Source of the DNA: Kutzneria buriramensis
Lineage (GTDB): Bacteria; Actinomycetota; Actinomycetes; Mycobacteriales; Pseudonocardiaceae
NCBI RefSeq assembly: GCF_003387475.1
Contig: NZ_QUNO01000031.1
Span: 19,416-83,415, forward strand
Direction of reading: 5' to 3'
DNA length: 64,000 bases
In this document: positions 39,901 through 46,902 of the stretch, piece by piece
How the letters are laid out: every line of letters starts with the position of its first letter
How positions within the stretch are numbered: position 1 is the stretch's first letter
Notes under the pieces: generated by a model
The model's input: only the letters and a program-made list of their open reading frames with translations
Database searches by the model: none
Told to the model about the DNA's origin: nothing
Program-made: the position numbers and the translations under genes

Positions 39901-40219
39901 CGCGCAGCCATTCGCTGGCCGCCTCCTCCGGGACGGGCGTGCCGCTCAGGTCGACCAGCGGTGTTGGGGCGTTCGACGGCGGGAACGGAACCTGCACGGT
40001 GCCGTCTTGGCCGCTCTCGAAGGTGACGTGCAGGCAGTCAGCCTCGGCGACCGCCTGCGCCGTCGCGGCGAGCAGGTGGTCCTCGTGCACTGGGCCGAGC
40101 AATTCCAGGTAGCCGATGCTGCGTAGCGCGGGGTTGCCCGGCTCCAGCTGTTCGGCCAGCCACATCGCGGCCTGCGCGCTGGACAACGGGAGGTGCATTG
40201 TGCGCAGGTCGCCTTCCAT
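33926..40219 (-). CDS. Non-ribosomal peptide synthetase NRPS-1, C-A-PCP-C-A-PCP
   Basis: A 2097-residue initiating synthetase. Domains: C 8-430 (THHSMVDG near 131), A 455-935 ([11 protein letters not shown]), PCP around 955-1030 (LGGHSLLG, Ser near 987), C 1040-1470 (SHHVATDG near 1167), A 1480-1985 ([11 protein letters not shown]), PCP 1995-2065 (LGGDSLLA), then an acidic tail ending [13 protein letters not shown] that may dock to NRPS-2. My specificity reads are DIWEVTADD for the first A (acidic pocket, fits a diamino acid such as Dap) and DAFVLACVC for the second (hydrophobic/aromatic-like). The first C domain has no preceding module, so it probably accepts the polyenoyl chain from the ACP. 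GGAG precedes the ATG at 40219 by 6 nt. Confidence 0.95.
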   Translation of the reverse strand: MEGDLRTMHLPLSSAQAAMWLAEQLEPGNPALRSIGYLELLGPVHEDHLLAATAQAVAEADCLHVTFESGQDGTVQVPFPPSNAPTPLVDLSGTPVPEEAASEWLRDRRWPSPPFTVLRLSAGRVFVVLHTHHSMVDGAGSRLIFARVSEIYNALVGGYEIPQAHDAGLAELVGAEQRYLTSSEFGEDEQFWRQRFEFTPTLTPIARGPWRAPRSGMHRTAEIDATTAARLRDLAWQSRIAWPALITAAVARYTSMVTGSDDVLLTFTVNTRTAGRTERIPGMCTNFLPVPVSVRPAATVGDLLRTASTAIRSTLKHRRYPADLIRRQMGLAAGDGRPFGPTVNIMPSAAAVQFAGCVPVPHDLDTGPVDDLQITVTDTAAGGVLLHLGANPELYSPYEIDLHLDRLLTCLHGMSNASPSAPIAHIATVGPEQQQSALRQLRGPAAPVEPVDLVAQVRQWALRTPDTIAVVDDDTRLTYRELVTELELAAGRLHAAGVSAGDVVAVLATPGTPLVTTILGTWAVGAAYLPVAAGGAVARSARQLADAAPRCLLTTADMRDLGARLAPAGTQVVVLDEVDAPPLADGGPDPDDLAYVIFTSGSTGTPKGAMVTHRGMANHLLAKVEDLGLGAGDTVVMNAPVTFDISVWQLFAALLVGGRVRVASPATATDPVALFELAADATVLEVVPSLLRAALDSWDAGTPVSHLCSLRWLVATGEALPPDLCVRWLSRMPDIPMVNAYGPTECSDDVTHGFITAPVDGHVPIGRAVRNTSLYVLGGDLAPVPAGVPGELYVGGTGVGMGYLGKPERTSQVFVADPYAGTPGARMYRTGDSVLCRPDGQLVFLDRRDSQVKVRGYRIELGEVQTALRGVAGVRDAAVVVETDAAGANRLAAHLVSARDAQDVRDDLAELLPEYMVPALWSVHDRLPLTPNGKLDRRALPAAALLATTPSRQARSPQEQLLCELFATVLGLPAVGVEENFFHLGGHSLLGTQLLALVRTTFDVELPLRTLFDAPTAAALAPLLTGHADRPPLRVMPRPERIPLSAGQRRLWLLNRIDERQPVYNVPVVVELTGEVDIPALTSAFSDVIGRHEALRTVFTEVDGAPSQTVLEPVHPVLTTHRVTAEELDDAVAATVTAGFDLATELPVRARLFVTGPGRHKLVLVSHHVATDGWSFHRITADLSTAYRARRAGKDPQWTPLPVQYVDYTLWQQEYPNADGIAYWQEALANLPAELELPTDRPRPSEASHRGDTIHFTVPASLRKEIGALAARTATTPFMVLQAATAVLLSALGAGDDIPIGTPVAGRTDTALEGLVGFFVNTLVLRNDLSGNPTLTELLARIRAVDLAAHANQHVPFERLVDLLAPDRSLARQPLFQVMLTLNTAPAAVFDLDGLSCDTQMISTGTAKFDLTFEFSEQDDELAALLEYSTDLYDRGTAEQLAARLVAVLTTLVSDPARRIGSVDVLTPVERRRILRDWSGSATVVPPNTTTALFESTARTVPHNKAVVFDGVSLTYEQLNSRANQLARQLLRTGVAVESVVALALPRSAEMIVAMLAVLKAGAAFLPVDPEYPRERIAHMVADARPAAVVTTAAIASSLPHCEARLLIDDVTVGYQPYGDIADDERTCALGADNAAYVIYTSGSTGAPKGVVVRHHGVNALVTDFATRLGIGSGTRLLQFASFSFDASVFEVFAALLDGATVVVAGTDDRTPGAPLADLIRRERVTLTVLPPTVLTAFPENVELPSELTLLVAGESCPPELAERWSARHPVHNCYGPTETTVCATVSAPLTGTGKPSIGRPMSTTTVRVLDGQLRPVPPGVRGELYVGGEQVARGYLGRPGLTAARFVADPLGRPGDRLYRTGDIARWLPDGTLDYLGRSDDQVKIRGFRVELGEVASALRCHPGVAQAAVVAREDPPGRTTLVGYVVTTADMDSRTLRAFVARSLPAHMVPAAVVVVAEIPLTANGKVDVRALPAPDFAHTTGRRPSTAREKELCAVFAEVLGVGTVGADDGFFDLGGDSLLAVQVAARAQRIGLAVTPRELFTHQTPEALALVVRACRPKPVGRPEPALSQRQLAEIATDFDTEFDMDAEGEPWL

Positions 40220-40561
40220 GGCACGCTCCAGACGTCGGACTCTCCACGGCGGTTCGGCAGGAAAACATCGAATAGGTGCTGCCTGGCGACAGTTCTACCG
40301 GTGAGAATTGGACTATGCCATCCGCGAGTGCCGAGAGGAACTCCGGTACATCGCGGACGTGATTCACTGCGGCAGTCCGAAATCTGCCGGCGAAGGCCGT
40401 GCGGGTGCCGACAATCCGGGTCTTCGAGCTTGATCGGGGTCTGATGACTACGCGGTGGCAGTCTGGCCGTCAGACACCTGTTTGGGCGCTAGGAGAAGCC
40501 GTGGCTCTGTTGGTCATTGCTATTGTCTACGCAGGATGATCGCGCCAGAGGAACCGCGAGC
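40220..40561 (-). promoter_or_regulatory. Upstream region of the NRPS/PKS operon
   Basis: About 340 bp between NRPS-1 and the ISL3 fragment, expected to hold the operon promoter. I could not identify convincing -35/-10 elements or a clear copy of the GCGGAATTC-type motif. No gene is supported here. Confidence 0.35.
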
Positions 40562-40810
40562 ATGGTCAACGACACGACCCGGCTGCCGGGCCTGGACGGC
40601 TTGGTCGTCACCATGGTCGACGACAACAACGACAACGGCCTATCAGTCGTACACATGGAAACCGCTGATGAGCGGGCACGGGTCTGCCGGCGCTGTGGGG
40701 TGGTCGCGACGCGGGTCAAGGAATGGGTTACCGCCCGTCCTTGGGATCTGCCGGTCGGCGGCAGGTTCTGCCAGCTGTGTTGGCGCAAACGCCGCTGGGT
40801 CTGCGAATGA
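40562..40810 (+). pseudogene. ISL3-family transposase N-terminal fragment
   Basis: The plus strand encodes the zinc-finger N-terminus of an ISL3 transposase: VCRRCGVVATRVKEWVTARP, then LCWRKRRWVCE, with the usual CxxC pairs. It stops after about 80 residues and the catalytic part is missing. A second ISL3 piece lies at about 41855-42000. Confidence 0.75.
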
Positions 40811-41055
40811 GGTCGGGTGTGAAGGTCAGGGTCTGGTGCGACAGCGACAGCGCGGCGCGGTTGAACAGCATACGAAGCGTTCGGTGGTATGGACTGCTCT
40901 TGGTCGCCAGCCCTGCTACTGGAGGCTTCGTCCGTTGTCGCGTCGACACGGCGATGATCCTCCGTTTCTGAGCTACATCCGCTGCCTCTCAAGGCGTCCA
41001 GGCCAAGGCGAAAATGGTTCATTACCGAGCAAATTTCGATTGAAAGGTGAATATT

Positions 41056-41358
41056 GTGAATCATGTTGAAGCCGCGGTGGCGCACGCCGGCGTGTCGTTG
41101 GACTCGGTGCTCGGTCCGTTCGAGGTAAGCTCGCCCGTCGCGTGCACCCCTGCGGCTGCCTGGCGCGCGGTGACCGCGCTGGTCACGGCGGCGCGCGTCG
41201 TCGGGGAGCGCGAGTATGCCCGCGCCATCGCCCAGGGCCACCCCGACCTCAGCGTGCAGGGGTTCCACGCCAATGCGGCCGAGATGGCGCACCGGACAGC
41301 GCCAGCGGGCAGCCTCTCGCTCGAGGCGTTGCTGGATGCCGTGGTCCAGTACGGCTGA
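41056..41358 (+). CDS. Small precursor-like peptide P5 (100 aa) of the P-V-x-C family
   Basis: I chose the GTG at 41056 because GAAAGG lies 8 nt upstream; the in-frame GTG at 41047 overlaps that site. The peptide starts VNHVEAAVAHAG, then SVLGPFEVSSPVACTPAAAW (single Cys near residue 31), an amphipathic core (WRAVTALVTAARVVG) and the C-terminus LSLEALLDAVVQYG. A broken near-copy lies at 43630-43912 in front of the M16 peptidase genes, so this gene and its 3' flank arose with it by segmental duplication. There is no signal peptide. I infer a peptide precursor processed by the M16 pair. Confidence 0.7.
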   Translation: MNHVEAAVAHAGVSLDSVLGPFEVSSPVACTPAAAWRAVTALVTAARVVGEREYARAIAQGHPDLSVQGFHANAAEMAHRTAPAGSLSLEALLDAVVQYG

Positions 41359-41368
41359 TCGTCGTTGA

Positions 41369-41510
41369 CCAGCCGAGGTCGGTCCGAGTCCTGCCGGCTG
41401 CCTCGGTGACCTGGTCGGGTGTCACTGCGGCCAGTCGGTCGTCCTGTCCGCGCAGCCAGTCCAGCGTCAGGCCGTTCTGGTCGAGTTCGAGCAGCACTGC
41501 CGCCATGCCG
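41369..41510 (-). pseudogene. Duplicated 3' fragment of the M16 peptidase gene
   Basis: The minus strand reads VLLELDQNGLTLDWLRGQDD followed by RLAAVTPDQVTEAAGR, almost identical in DNA to the C-terminal region of the peptidase at 44003-45274. It directly follows peptide P5, as the peptidase end follows the P8 remnant at 43912. One arm of the terminator hairpin (GAGGTCGGTCCGAGT at 41375-41389) is also kept. Confidence 0.85.
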
Positions 41511-41514
41511 CCAG

Positions 41515-41654
41515 TCGGTGGACTACCACGTGGCGCGATGCTGCGGCGGCTGAGTGTGTCGAGCCGAACGGCATTGATGGCCAGGGCGTGCGCCATCGGC
41601 CTGCTCGACCCGACCGCCTGGCCGCTGCGCGTGCCGGCCAAGCACATGTGCTGA
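41515..41654 (+). pseudogene. 3' fragment of a duplicated PAS-LuxR gene
   Basis: The plus strand encodes AMLRRLSVSSRTALMARACA then TAWPLRVPAKHMC, matching the C-terminus of the regulator at 8149-8820 (AMLRRLSVPSRTALVAKACA; VPAKHIH). The rest of the gene is missing. It joins directly to the M16 fragment before it. Confidence 0.85.
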
Positions 41655-41854
41655 GGACTTACGATGAACGAATCCGGGCACCGCTGGTGTGCGGCGAGTC
41701 TTGACGCCGAACTCCGAATCACCTTTGCGCACGAGAAGTTCAGCGCCGCCTTCGGCGCTTCGTCGGAACAGTTACGGCGGAGGTGCGTGTTGGAGCTTCC
41801 GCACCCCACTGTACTGCGAGGGCCTGGCCAGATGCTGAACCTGCAAGGGAAACG

Positions 41855-42000
41855 TGTACGGCACCGTACTGCTCGACATCGACACCGGCAAGGCAATCGA
41901 TCTTCTGGACGGCCGAGAAGCCGAACCGCCTGCTCAATGGTTGCAAGACGACTCCGGAGCCGCGGCGATCTGCCGCGACCGCGCCGGCGCCTACTCCGAA
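41855..42000 (+). pseudogene. ISL3-family transposase middle fragment
   Basis: The plus strand reads VLLDIDTGKAIDLLDGREAE, then AAICRDRAGAYSEGA, the DDE core region of ISL3 transposases. It is part of the insertion that splits the duplicated PAS-LuxR gene. Confidence 0.6.
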
Positions 42001-42094
42001 GGCGCGAAAACTGCTCTGGGCCCGCGAACAGGGCGTCGCCTATTGTGGGTTCCTGCGAACGCGCACCCGCCGGTTCCGCAACGCTGCGGTGAGC

Positions 42095-42275
42095 GAGGCA
42101 CGATTGAGCACGTCGGCGGGAAAGCGCGATCCTGGATCCCGTCGCGTGACAGGCTGGCCGTCAATTCCGCCAGGCGCTCGCCGCTGAGGGCGATCAGCGC
42201 GACGGGGTGACCGGCAGCCCCAAAACGCCGTGCGGCGGCGAGCCCGAGGCCGGGGCCCGGGCCGTTGACGCGGGC
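42095..42275 (-). pseudogene. SDR N-terminal fragment inside the insertion
   Basis: The minus strand encodes GPGPGLGLAAARRFGAAGHP, then VALIALSGERLAELTASLSR, an SDR nucleotide-binding domain unlike the KR genes of this window. Only this domain is present. Its source is unknown; it came in with the ISL3 fragment. Confidence 0.55.
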
Positions 42276-42640
42276 CGGTCTCGGCGAGATCGGCACGACG
42301 ACCATGCTGTCGTTGCCCGATGAACAGGCCATGCCGGCCATGATGACGCTCTCGCCTTATCATCAAACGGAATTGTTTGCGCTCTGCGTTGTCATGCATG
42401 AGACCCTCGACCGCCCCGGCCGGCATCGAGTCCTCTCGATTCCGGACGCCCTGGTGCTGGAAGGCGTCGCCGCGGGCGTGGCGACGAGCAGATTGGTCAC
42501 CCGACTGAACCTGGGCCGGCAGGGATTCGAGTACCACATCGGCCGTATCGCTCGGAAATTTGTGGTGACCAATCGGCCAGGCTGGTCGCCAAGGCCTACT
42601 CGGTCGGTCTGTTGGCCCCGTCTGTTGTCCCACTCCTCGG

Positions 42641-43017
42641 GGCGCGTCGGAGCGCATGGCCTAGCGTCGCAAGTCGCTGGGGCGTGGCTTCCAGGATCCT
42701 GGTCGGCAGTGATCGGCTGTCCTCATCACTCCACCTCACCGTGGCGCTCGCCCGACGGCCTGGCCGAGCCACTCGCGATCCAGGCTCCTGAACCGACCAA
42801 TCGCCCACTACCGACGAACGCAGGCGCTGGTCACCAAGCGGTGGTGAGCGGTGCGAGTTGTCCATCCTCCGATTGGAGGATATCTCGCGGATTTTTCTCA
42901 AGCTGCTTCGGAATTCTCTCTATTGGGCGTCAGCACCGCCCGTGTGGACGGATTTGATGTTTATGATCGAGGCGTCCACTATCTGTGGATGGATCGCCGA
43001 TTACCAGGGAGTTTGTT
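42641..43017. other. Upstream region of peptide gene P6
   Basis: About 375 bp without a supported gene. It contains the TTCGGAATTCTC motif at 42907-42918 and ends with the GGGAG ribosome site of P6. Confidence 0.4.
42907..42918. promoter_or_regulatory. TTCGGAATTCTC motif upstream of peptide gene P6
   Basis: It lies about 100 bp before the P6 start, a spacing like that of the 11060 motif before P1. Eleven of twelve bases match TGCGGAATTCTC there. Possible operator for the PAS-LuxR regulators; unproven. Confidence 0.35.
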
Positions 43018-43284
43018 GTGAACATCGTTGAGCGCGCCGTCGCGGCGTCGGACGTGCTGTCGCCGCTGACTGTGGCGAACCCGGGCGAGCCGACGGCCTG
43101 CCTCGTTGAGGGCCTCGAGGGGATTGCGCGTTACGCCGGCGAGGTGGTGAATGAGACGGCCCAGTTCGCCCGCGCCCGCGCCCGCGGCCAGTTCGGTGCG
43201 CCGACGCGGAGCGGAAGCGCGTCCGGCGACGGTTCCGTGCTGTCGGTCGTCCAGCTGACCGAGGCCCTGGTCGCGGCTGTCTGA
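43018..43284 (+). CDS. Small precursor-like peptide P6 (88 aa) of the P-V-x-C family
   Basis: I chose the GTG at 43018 with GGGAG about 6 nt upstream; an in-frame ATG at 42985 has no such site and would add residues the homologues lack. The peptide starts VNIVERAVAASDVLSPLTVA, followed by NPGEPTACLVEG (Cys near residue 27), an acidic-amphipathic helix, a Gly/Ser linker and the C-terminus VLSVVQLTEALVAAV. It has the same start and length as P2. It is the first of three peptide genes or remnants before the M16 peptidases. Confidence 0.7.
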   Translation: MNIVERAVAASDVLSPLTVANPGEPTACLVEGLEGIARYAGEVVNETAQFARARARGQFGAPTRSGSASGDGSVLSVVQLTEALVAAV

Positions 43285-43398
43285 CCGACTCGATGAAGTG
43301 ACCACCCGTGGCGGTGGGCGGCTAAAAGACCACTCCGTTGTTCGTGGTGCGGTGAAGGCGGTCAACCGCCGTGGGTCGGTCGCGTCCCGAGAGTTCCC

Positions 43399-43610
43399 TT
43401 GAATCATTTGTGGCCATCTGTATGTCGTCCGACGGCGATGGAATCGAACCGTTGGACCCGTTCGTGCCCACGGGGCCGGTGTCCTGCGTCGTCGCTTGGG
43501 AAATTCGCGCGGTTCAAACTGTCAACTTCGCCAAGGAGATCGAGATCCGGCGGGCCACCGGTCGGGCCGGCTCCGACGTTGAGACCGGTTACTGCCCAAT
43601 CCGGGTCGCG
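43399..43610 (+). pseudogene. Small-peptide gene P7, frameshifted or truncated
   Basis: One frame begins TTG-AAT-CAT like P5 (LNHLW); another frame from the ATG at 43422 gives GIEPLDPFVPTGPVSCVVAW with the P-V-x-Cys motif, then an amphipathic segment with VNFAKEIEIRRATG. No frame holds both the start and a C-terminal LSxxxL helix. It is probably a decayed family member. Confidence 0.5.
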
Positions 43611-43629
43611 ACATTCTGTCCGGCGGTGG

Positions 43630-43912
43630 CGGTTCGATGCGCTATGGAGATCTGTGGGTTCGGTGATCGCCCCGCTCGAACTGGGTTCGCTCTTCGCGTG
43701 TACCCGGGCGGCCGTCTGGAGGGCGGTGATCAGGCTGGCGACCGCCGAGCGCGTTGGGTAACGCGAGTACGCCTGCGCCAGCGCGCAAGAGCACCCTGAC
43801 CTGCCGGGGACAGGGCTTTCATGTCGGTGTGGCCGAGTTCGCGCACAGGGCGGCGCCGACGGGCAGGCTGTCGTGCGAGGCGCTGCTGGATGCCGTGAGC
43901 AAGCACATCTGA
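43630..43912 (+). pseudogene. Small-peptide gene P8, near-copy of P5 with stop and frameshift
   Basis: The plus strand reads SVIAPLELGSLFACTRAAVW and RAVIRLATAERVG, then an in-frame stop, REYACASAQEHPDLP, a one-base frame change and FAHRAAPTGRLSCEALLDAV. It aligns residue by residue with P5 (REYARAIAQGHPDL; MAHRTAPAGSLSLEALLDAV). It lies directly before the terminator and the convergent M16 genes, the arrangement copied at 41056-41510. Confidence 0.75.
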
Positions 43913-43929
43913 TCGGCAGACTGTCAGCC

Positions 43930-43969
43930 GAGGTTGGTCCGAGTGGAAACTCCAACTCGGACCGACCTC
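43930..43969. terminator. Bidirectional terminator-like hairpin
   Basis: GAGGTTGGTCCGAGT (43930-43944) pairs with ACTCGGACCGACCTC (43955-43969) around a 10-nt loop: 15 positions with one G-T. It sits between the convergent P8 remnant and the M16 gene end at 44003, so it can serve both strands. Confidence 0.75.
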
Positions 43970-44002
43970 GTCGATTTCCATCAAGCTTTCCGCCTGTTCC
44001 GC

Positions 44003-45274
44003 TCAGGTGAAGACCTTGTCCTTGTCGCACAGCAGGACCGACACCGCGTTCGACGCGGTCATGTGCCGACCGGCTGCCTCGGTGACCTGGTCGGGTGTCA
44101 CTGCGGCCAGTCGGTCGTCCTGGTCGCGCAGCCAGTCCAGCGTGAGGCCGTTCTGGTCCAGTTCGAGCAGCACTGCCGCCGTGCCGGTCAGGGTGGACAG
44201 CTGTAGGCGGAGGCTTCCGGCGGTGTAGCGGCGGGCGCGGTCGAGCTCGTCGGGGGTGACCGGGCAGGTGACCATGCGGGCCAGTTCGGCCAGTACTTCG
44301 GTTGCGACAGCGGTTGTGTTGGCGGTGACCGCGTCCACCGCGATGGTGATCAGACTCGCCTCGGCCACGTGTAGCACGCCGGAGCGCGGAGAGTAGGAGA
44401 GTCCTCTGTCCTCGCGAATGTTCTGCACCAGCCGGGACGAGAAGTAGCCGCCGAAGACCATGCACGCCATGGCCAGTGCCGGGGCCTCGGGTTCCGCGTG
44501 CCGCGGGGCCGGCATCGCCAGGCGCAGCAATGACTGCGTGGAACCAGGTAGGTCGACGACCTCGTCGCCGGGCACCCACGGCGGCACCGGGGGCATCGCT
44601 ACGGCATCGGAGCCCGGCGACCAGCCGGTGAACCATCGGTTCACCAGGTCGAGCGTGGCGTCCGGGTCGAGGTCTCCGACGAGCACCAGACTCGCGTCGT
44701 TGGGGCGCATCCGTCGTGTTTGCAGGTCCAGCACCGTGTCCCGGTCCACCCTGGCAATGGCCTCTGCTGACGGGCCGGCCTGTCCGTACGGGTGGTCGCC
44801 GAACATGCGGCGGTTCCAGGCCTCCAGCACGCGATGACTCGGCTCCGACCGGATGATCTCGCTGTACCGCACGCCCTTCGAAACAGCGATGGCGATCTCG
44901 TCGGCCGGAAACTCGGCGACGATCGCCACTTCCGCGAGTAGCGCGAGGAAGTCCGCCAGATGCTCGGCGAGCGTACTGCCGGCGATCCGCAGCCGGTCGG
45001 CATCCACACCGGTCGAGAGGGCGGCACCCATCGCTCGCAGCCGGTCCTGCAGCGTCGGCGCCGACACGAGGGCGCTGGCCAGCACCATCGACGCGCCGGG
45101 CTCGGTGTCGCCGAAGGGAATACTCAGGCACGCCTCGACCAGCGGCACCGAACTCCGGCGTGCGCAGATCAGGCGCAGGCCGTTCGGCAACGATCTCTCG
45201 GCGACGGTCGGCAGGCGCAGCGGAGCGGGAAACGGAACGGTGTCGAGATCGAACTCTGACGTGGTGGTGGTCAT
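44003..45274 (-). CDS. M16-family peptidase, non-catalytic subunit
   Basis: A 423-residue M16B protein without the HxxEH zinc motif (the equivalent strand reads ACLSIPFGDTEPGASMVLAS). It keeps the substrate-binding Arg/Tyr region (NIREDRGLSYSPRSG), the mark of the second subunit in heterodimeric M16B peptidases. The start overlaps the catalytic partner gene (ATGA). Such pairs often trim leader peptides of ribosomal natural products; here peptide genes lie on both sides. Its 3' end was duplicated to 41369-41510. Confidence 0.88.
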   Translation of the reverse strand: MTTTTSEFDLDTVPFPAPLRLPTVAERSLPNGLRLICARRSSVPLVEACLSIPFGDTEPGASMVLASALVSAPTLQDRLRAMGAALSTGVDADRLRIAGSTLAEHLADFLALLAEVAIVAEFPADEIAIAVSKGVRYSEIIRSEPSHRVLEAWNRRMFGDHPYGQAGPSAEAIARVDRDTVLDLQTRRMRPNDASLVLVGDLDPDATLDLVNRWFTGWSPGSDAVAMPPVPPWVPGDEVVDLPGSTQSLLRLAMPAPRHAEPEAPALAMACMVFGGYFSSRLVQNIREDRGLSYSPRSGVLHVAEASLITIAVDAVTANTTAVATEVLAELARMVTCPVTPDELDRARRYTAGSLRLQLSTLTGTAAVLLELDQNGLTLDWLRDQDDRLAAVTPDQVTEAAGRHMTASNAVSVLLCDKDKVFT

Positions 45275-46572
45275 ACGGCAGCCCCCGGAATCAGCTCGAT
45301 GGTGGCACGGCGCTCGGGACGCAGCTGGGAGGCTGCCTGCCTGATTTCGTCCGCGGTGATCTCATTGACGAGCGGCCCCAAGTCATTGATCCGCAGGGCG
45401 TCGCCGTGTTGGAGTTCGAACACGCACATCTGCTGCGCTCGGGCGGCGAGCCCGTCCAGTGAGCGAATCAACTGCGCGCGCAGCACGCGCACGGCGGCCG
45501 CGAGTTCGCCGGCGTCGGGACCGTCCACTGCCAGCCGGTCGGCCTCTTCGTCCACGACGCGCAGGACCCGGTCCAGTTCCGTTCCGGGCAACAGGGTTCC
45601 GCTCAGCACCAACGCCGATGGGTCACGCACGCCGAATATCTCCCCGGTGATGCCCAGTCCGCAGCCCAGTCCGGCCAGCAGTTCCTCATCCCTGGTCAGT
45701 CGGTTGGACAGCCGGCCAAGCGGGCCGTCAACGAGCAGCCGCGAAGCGACGAGGACCGGCAGATAGGCTACCAGGTCGGCAGGATCCGGCACGCGCCAAC
45801 CGGATGCGAACGCGGCCATCGGCGCCAGCGGATCGATGTAGTCGCCCTGGCGCTCCCGCGCCAGGGCGGGCTCGTGGATCACCGGCCTCGCCGGCACCTC
45901 CCGGGATGGGATGTCGCCGAAATGGCGCTCCACCAACAACTCCAGCCGGGCTGGCGAGAAGTCGCCAGTGACGCACAAGACGGCGTTGGCGGGGGCGTAG
46001 TACCGCTCGAAGAACCGCCGCGCCTGCTCGACGGTCGTGCCGCGCAGCTCGTCGATCGCCCCGTAACCGTTGTGCGCGTTGGCGAATGTGTCGAACAGCA
46101 GGGCGGCTAGTGGCAACCACGGAAAGGCGCCGTAGGGGCGCGACAACACCGTGCCGGTGATCTCCTCGGCCACCACGTCGATCTGGTTGGCCAGGCTCGC
46201 CTCGGTCAGCGCCGGTGCCCGCATCCGGTCCGCCTCGAGGAACAACGCGTGTTCCAGCCCGGTCGACGGCAGCACCTGAAAGTATTCGGTGTAGTCCAGG
46301 TGGGTGGTGCCGTTGAACGCGCCGCCACAGGACTGCACATAGCGTGCATGCGCCGACCGCTCCAGATTGGCCGATCCCTGGAACATCAGGTGCTCGAACA
46401 GATGCGCGAAGCCCGCGCAGTCGGCCGGCTCCGACCGGCTGCCCACGTCGTAGACGACGCTGACCGCGACCACTTCGGCGGCATGGTCCGGGGAGAGCAA
46501 CACCCGTAGTCCGTTGGATAGCGTGAGCCGGTGCACCGGATAGCGGTGGGCGGCGTGAGTAGCACTGTGCAT
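45271..46572 (-). CDS. M16-family zinc metallopeptidase, catalytic subunit
   Basis: A 433-residue M16B peptidase with the inverted zinc motif HxxEH in GFAHLFEHLMF (His57, Glu60, His61) and the third ligand about 78 residues on (VVAEEITG), preceded by LSNGLRVLLSPD. A GTG at 46578 is an alternative start. It is cotranscribed with the non-catalytic subunit and divergent from peptide P9 and its export genes. Likely role: cytoplasmic cleavage of the small-peptide precursors. A housekeeping M16 role is less likely given the neighbours and the duplication with peptide genes. Confidence 0.92.
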   Translation of the reverse strand: MHSATHAAHRYPVHRLTLSNGLRVLLSPDHAAEVVAVSVVYDVGSRSEPADCAGFAHLFEHLMFQGSANLERSAHARYVQSCGGAFNGTTHLDYTEYFQVLPSTGLEHALFLEADRMRAPALTEASLANQIDVVAEEITGTVLSRPYGAFPWLPLAALLFDTFANAHNGYGAIDELRGTTVEQARRFFERYYAPANAVLCVTGDFSPARLELLVERHFGDIPSREVPARPVIHEPALARERQGDYIDPLAPMAAFASGWRVPDPADLVAYLPVLVASRLLVDGPLGRLSNRLTRDEELLAGLGCGLGITGEIFGVRDPSALVLSGTLLPGTELDRVLRVVDEEADRLAVDGPDAGELAAAVRVLRAQLIRSLDGLAARAQQMCVFELQHGDALRINDLGPLVNEITADEIRQAASQLRPERRATIELIPGAAV

Positions 46573-46902
46573 GGTCACCGTCGAATCGGTCGGCGCGACA
46601 GAATCCGGAAGACTGACTGACCCGGTGACCGCGAGCGTAGCTCAGCCGGAAGGGTCGTTGACTCGCTTCGGCTCGATGGGGCCGACATCCGCGCACGTGT
46701 CGAAAAAAACTTCCTTCTACTGCGGAATCCCGTCTCCTTCATATTGACGATCCGTGCGGTGTCGGGCAGAGAATGGCCCCACACATGATACTCGGCGGCG
46801 CGGTTCCGGGTTTCGATAATTTGGTTGATGTCGGCGAATGCTTTGGCTCTCTAGCTTCTCATGGGAGCGAGCTCGCTCGTCCGCGTGGAGAAGGAGTTAA
46901 GC
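46573..46902. promoter_or_regulatory. Divergent promoter region, M16 genes / peptide P9
   Basis: About 330 bp between divergent operons. TTGACG at 46744-46749 with GAGAAT at 46769-46774 is a weak -35/-10 candidate toward P9. TGCGGAATCC at 46721-46730 is a variant of the motif found before P1, P6 and the PAS-LuxR pair. Both assignments are tentative. Confidence 0.4.

Larger units (their letters stand above)
41664..42640 (+). pseudogene. Duplicated second PAS-LuxR gene, disrupted by an insertion
   Basis: The 5' part (41664-41847: LDAELRITFAHEKFSAAFGA) and 3' part (about 42265-42640: TTTMLSLPDEQAMPAMM, LVTRLNLGRQGFEYHIGRIA) align with the regulator at 8830-9411. Between them about 420 bp of foreign DNA with ISL3 and SDR fragments is inserted, and the 3' part is frameshifted after VVTNRPG. 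The spacing to the preceding LuxR tail (9 bp) is the same as in the intact pair. Confidence 0.85.

Noticed and set aside
41056..43284. Peptides P5/P6 as lipoproteins because of V-A-C / T-A-C before the cysteine
   Set aside because: No N-terminal signal helix precedes the Cys, so the lipobox resemblance is not meaningful.
43404..45131. Long minus-strand frame of 575 codons covering the peptide remnants and M16 gene
   Set aside because: Arg/Pro/Gly-rich shadow in another frame of the M16 gene; it also crosses a terminator.
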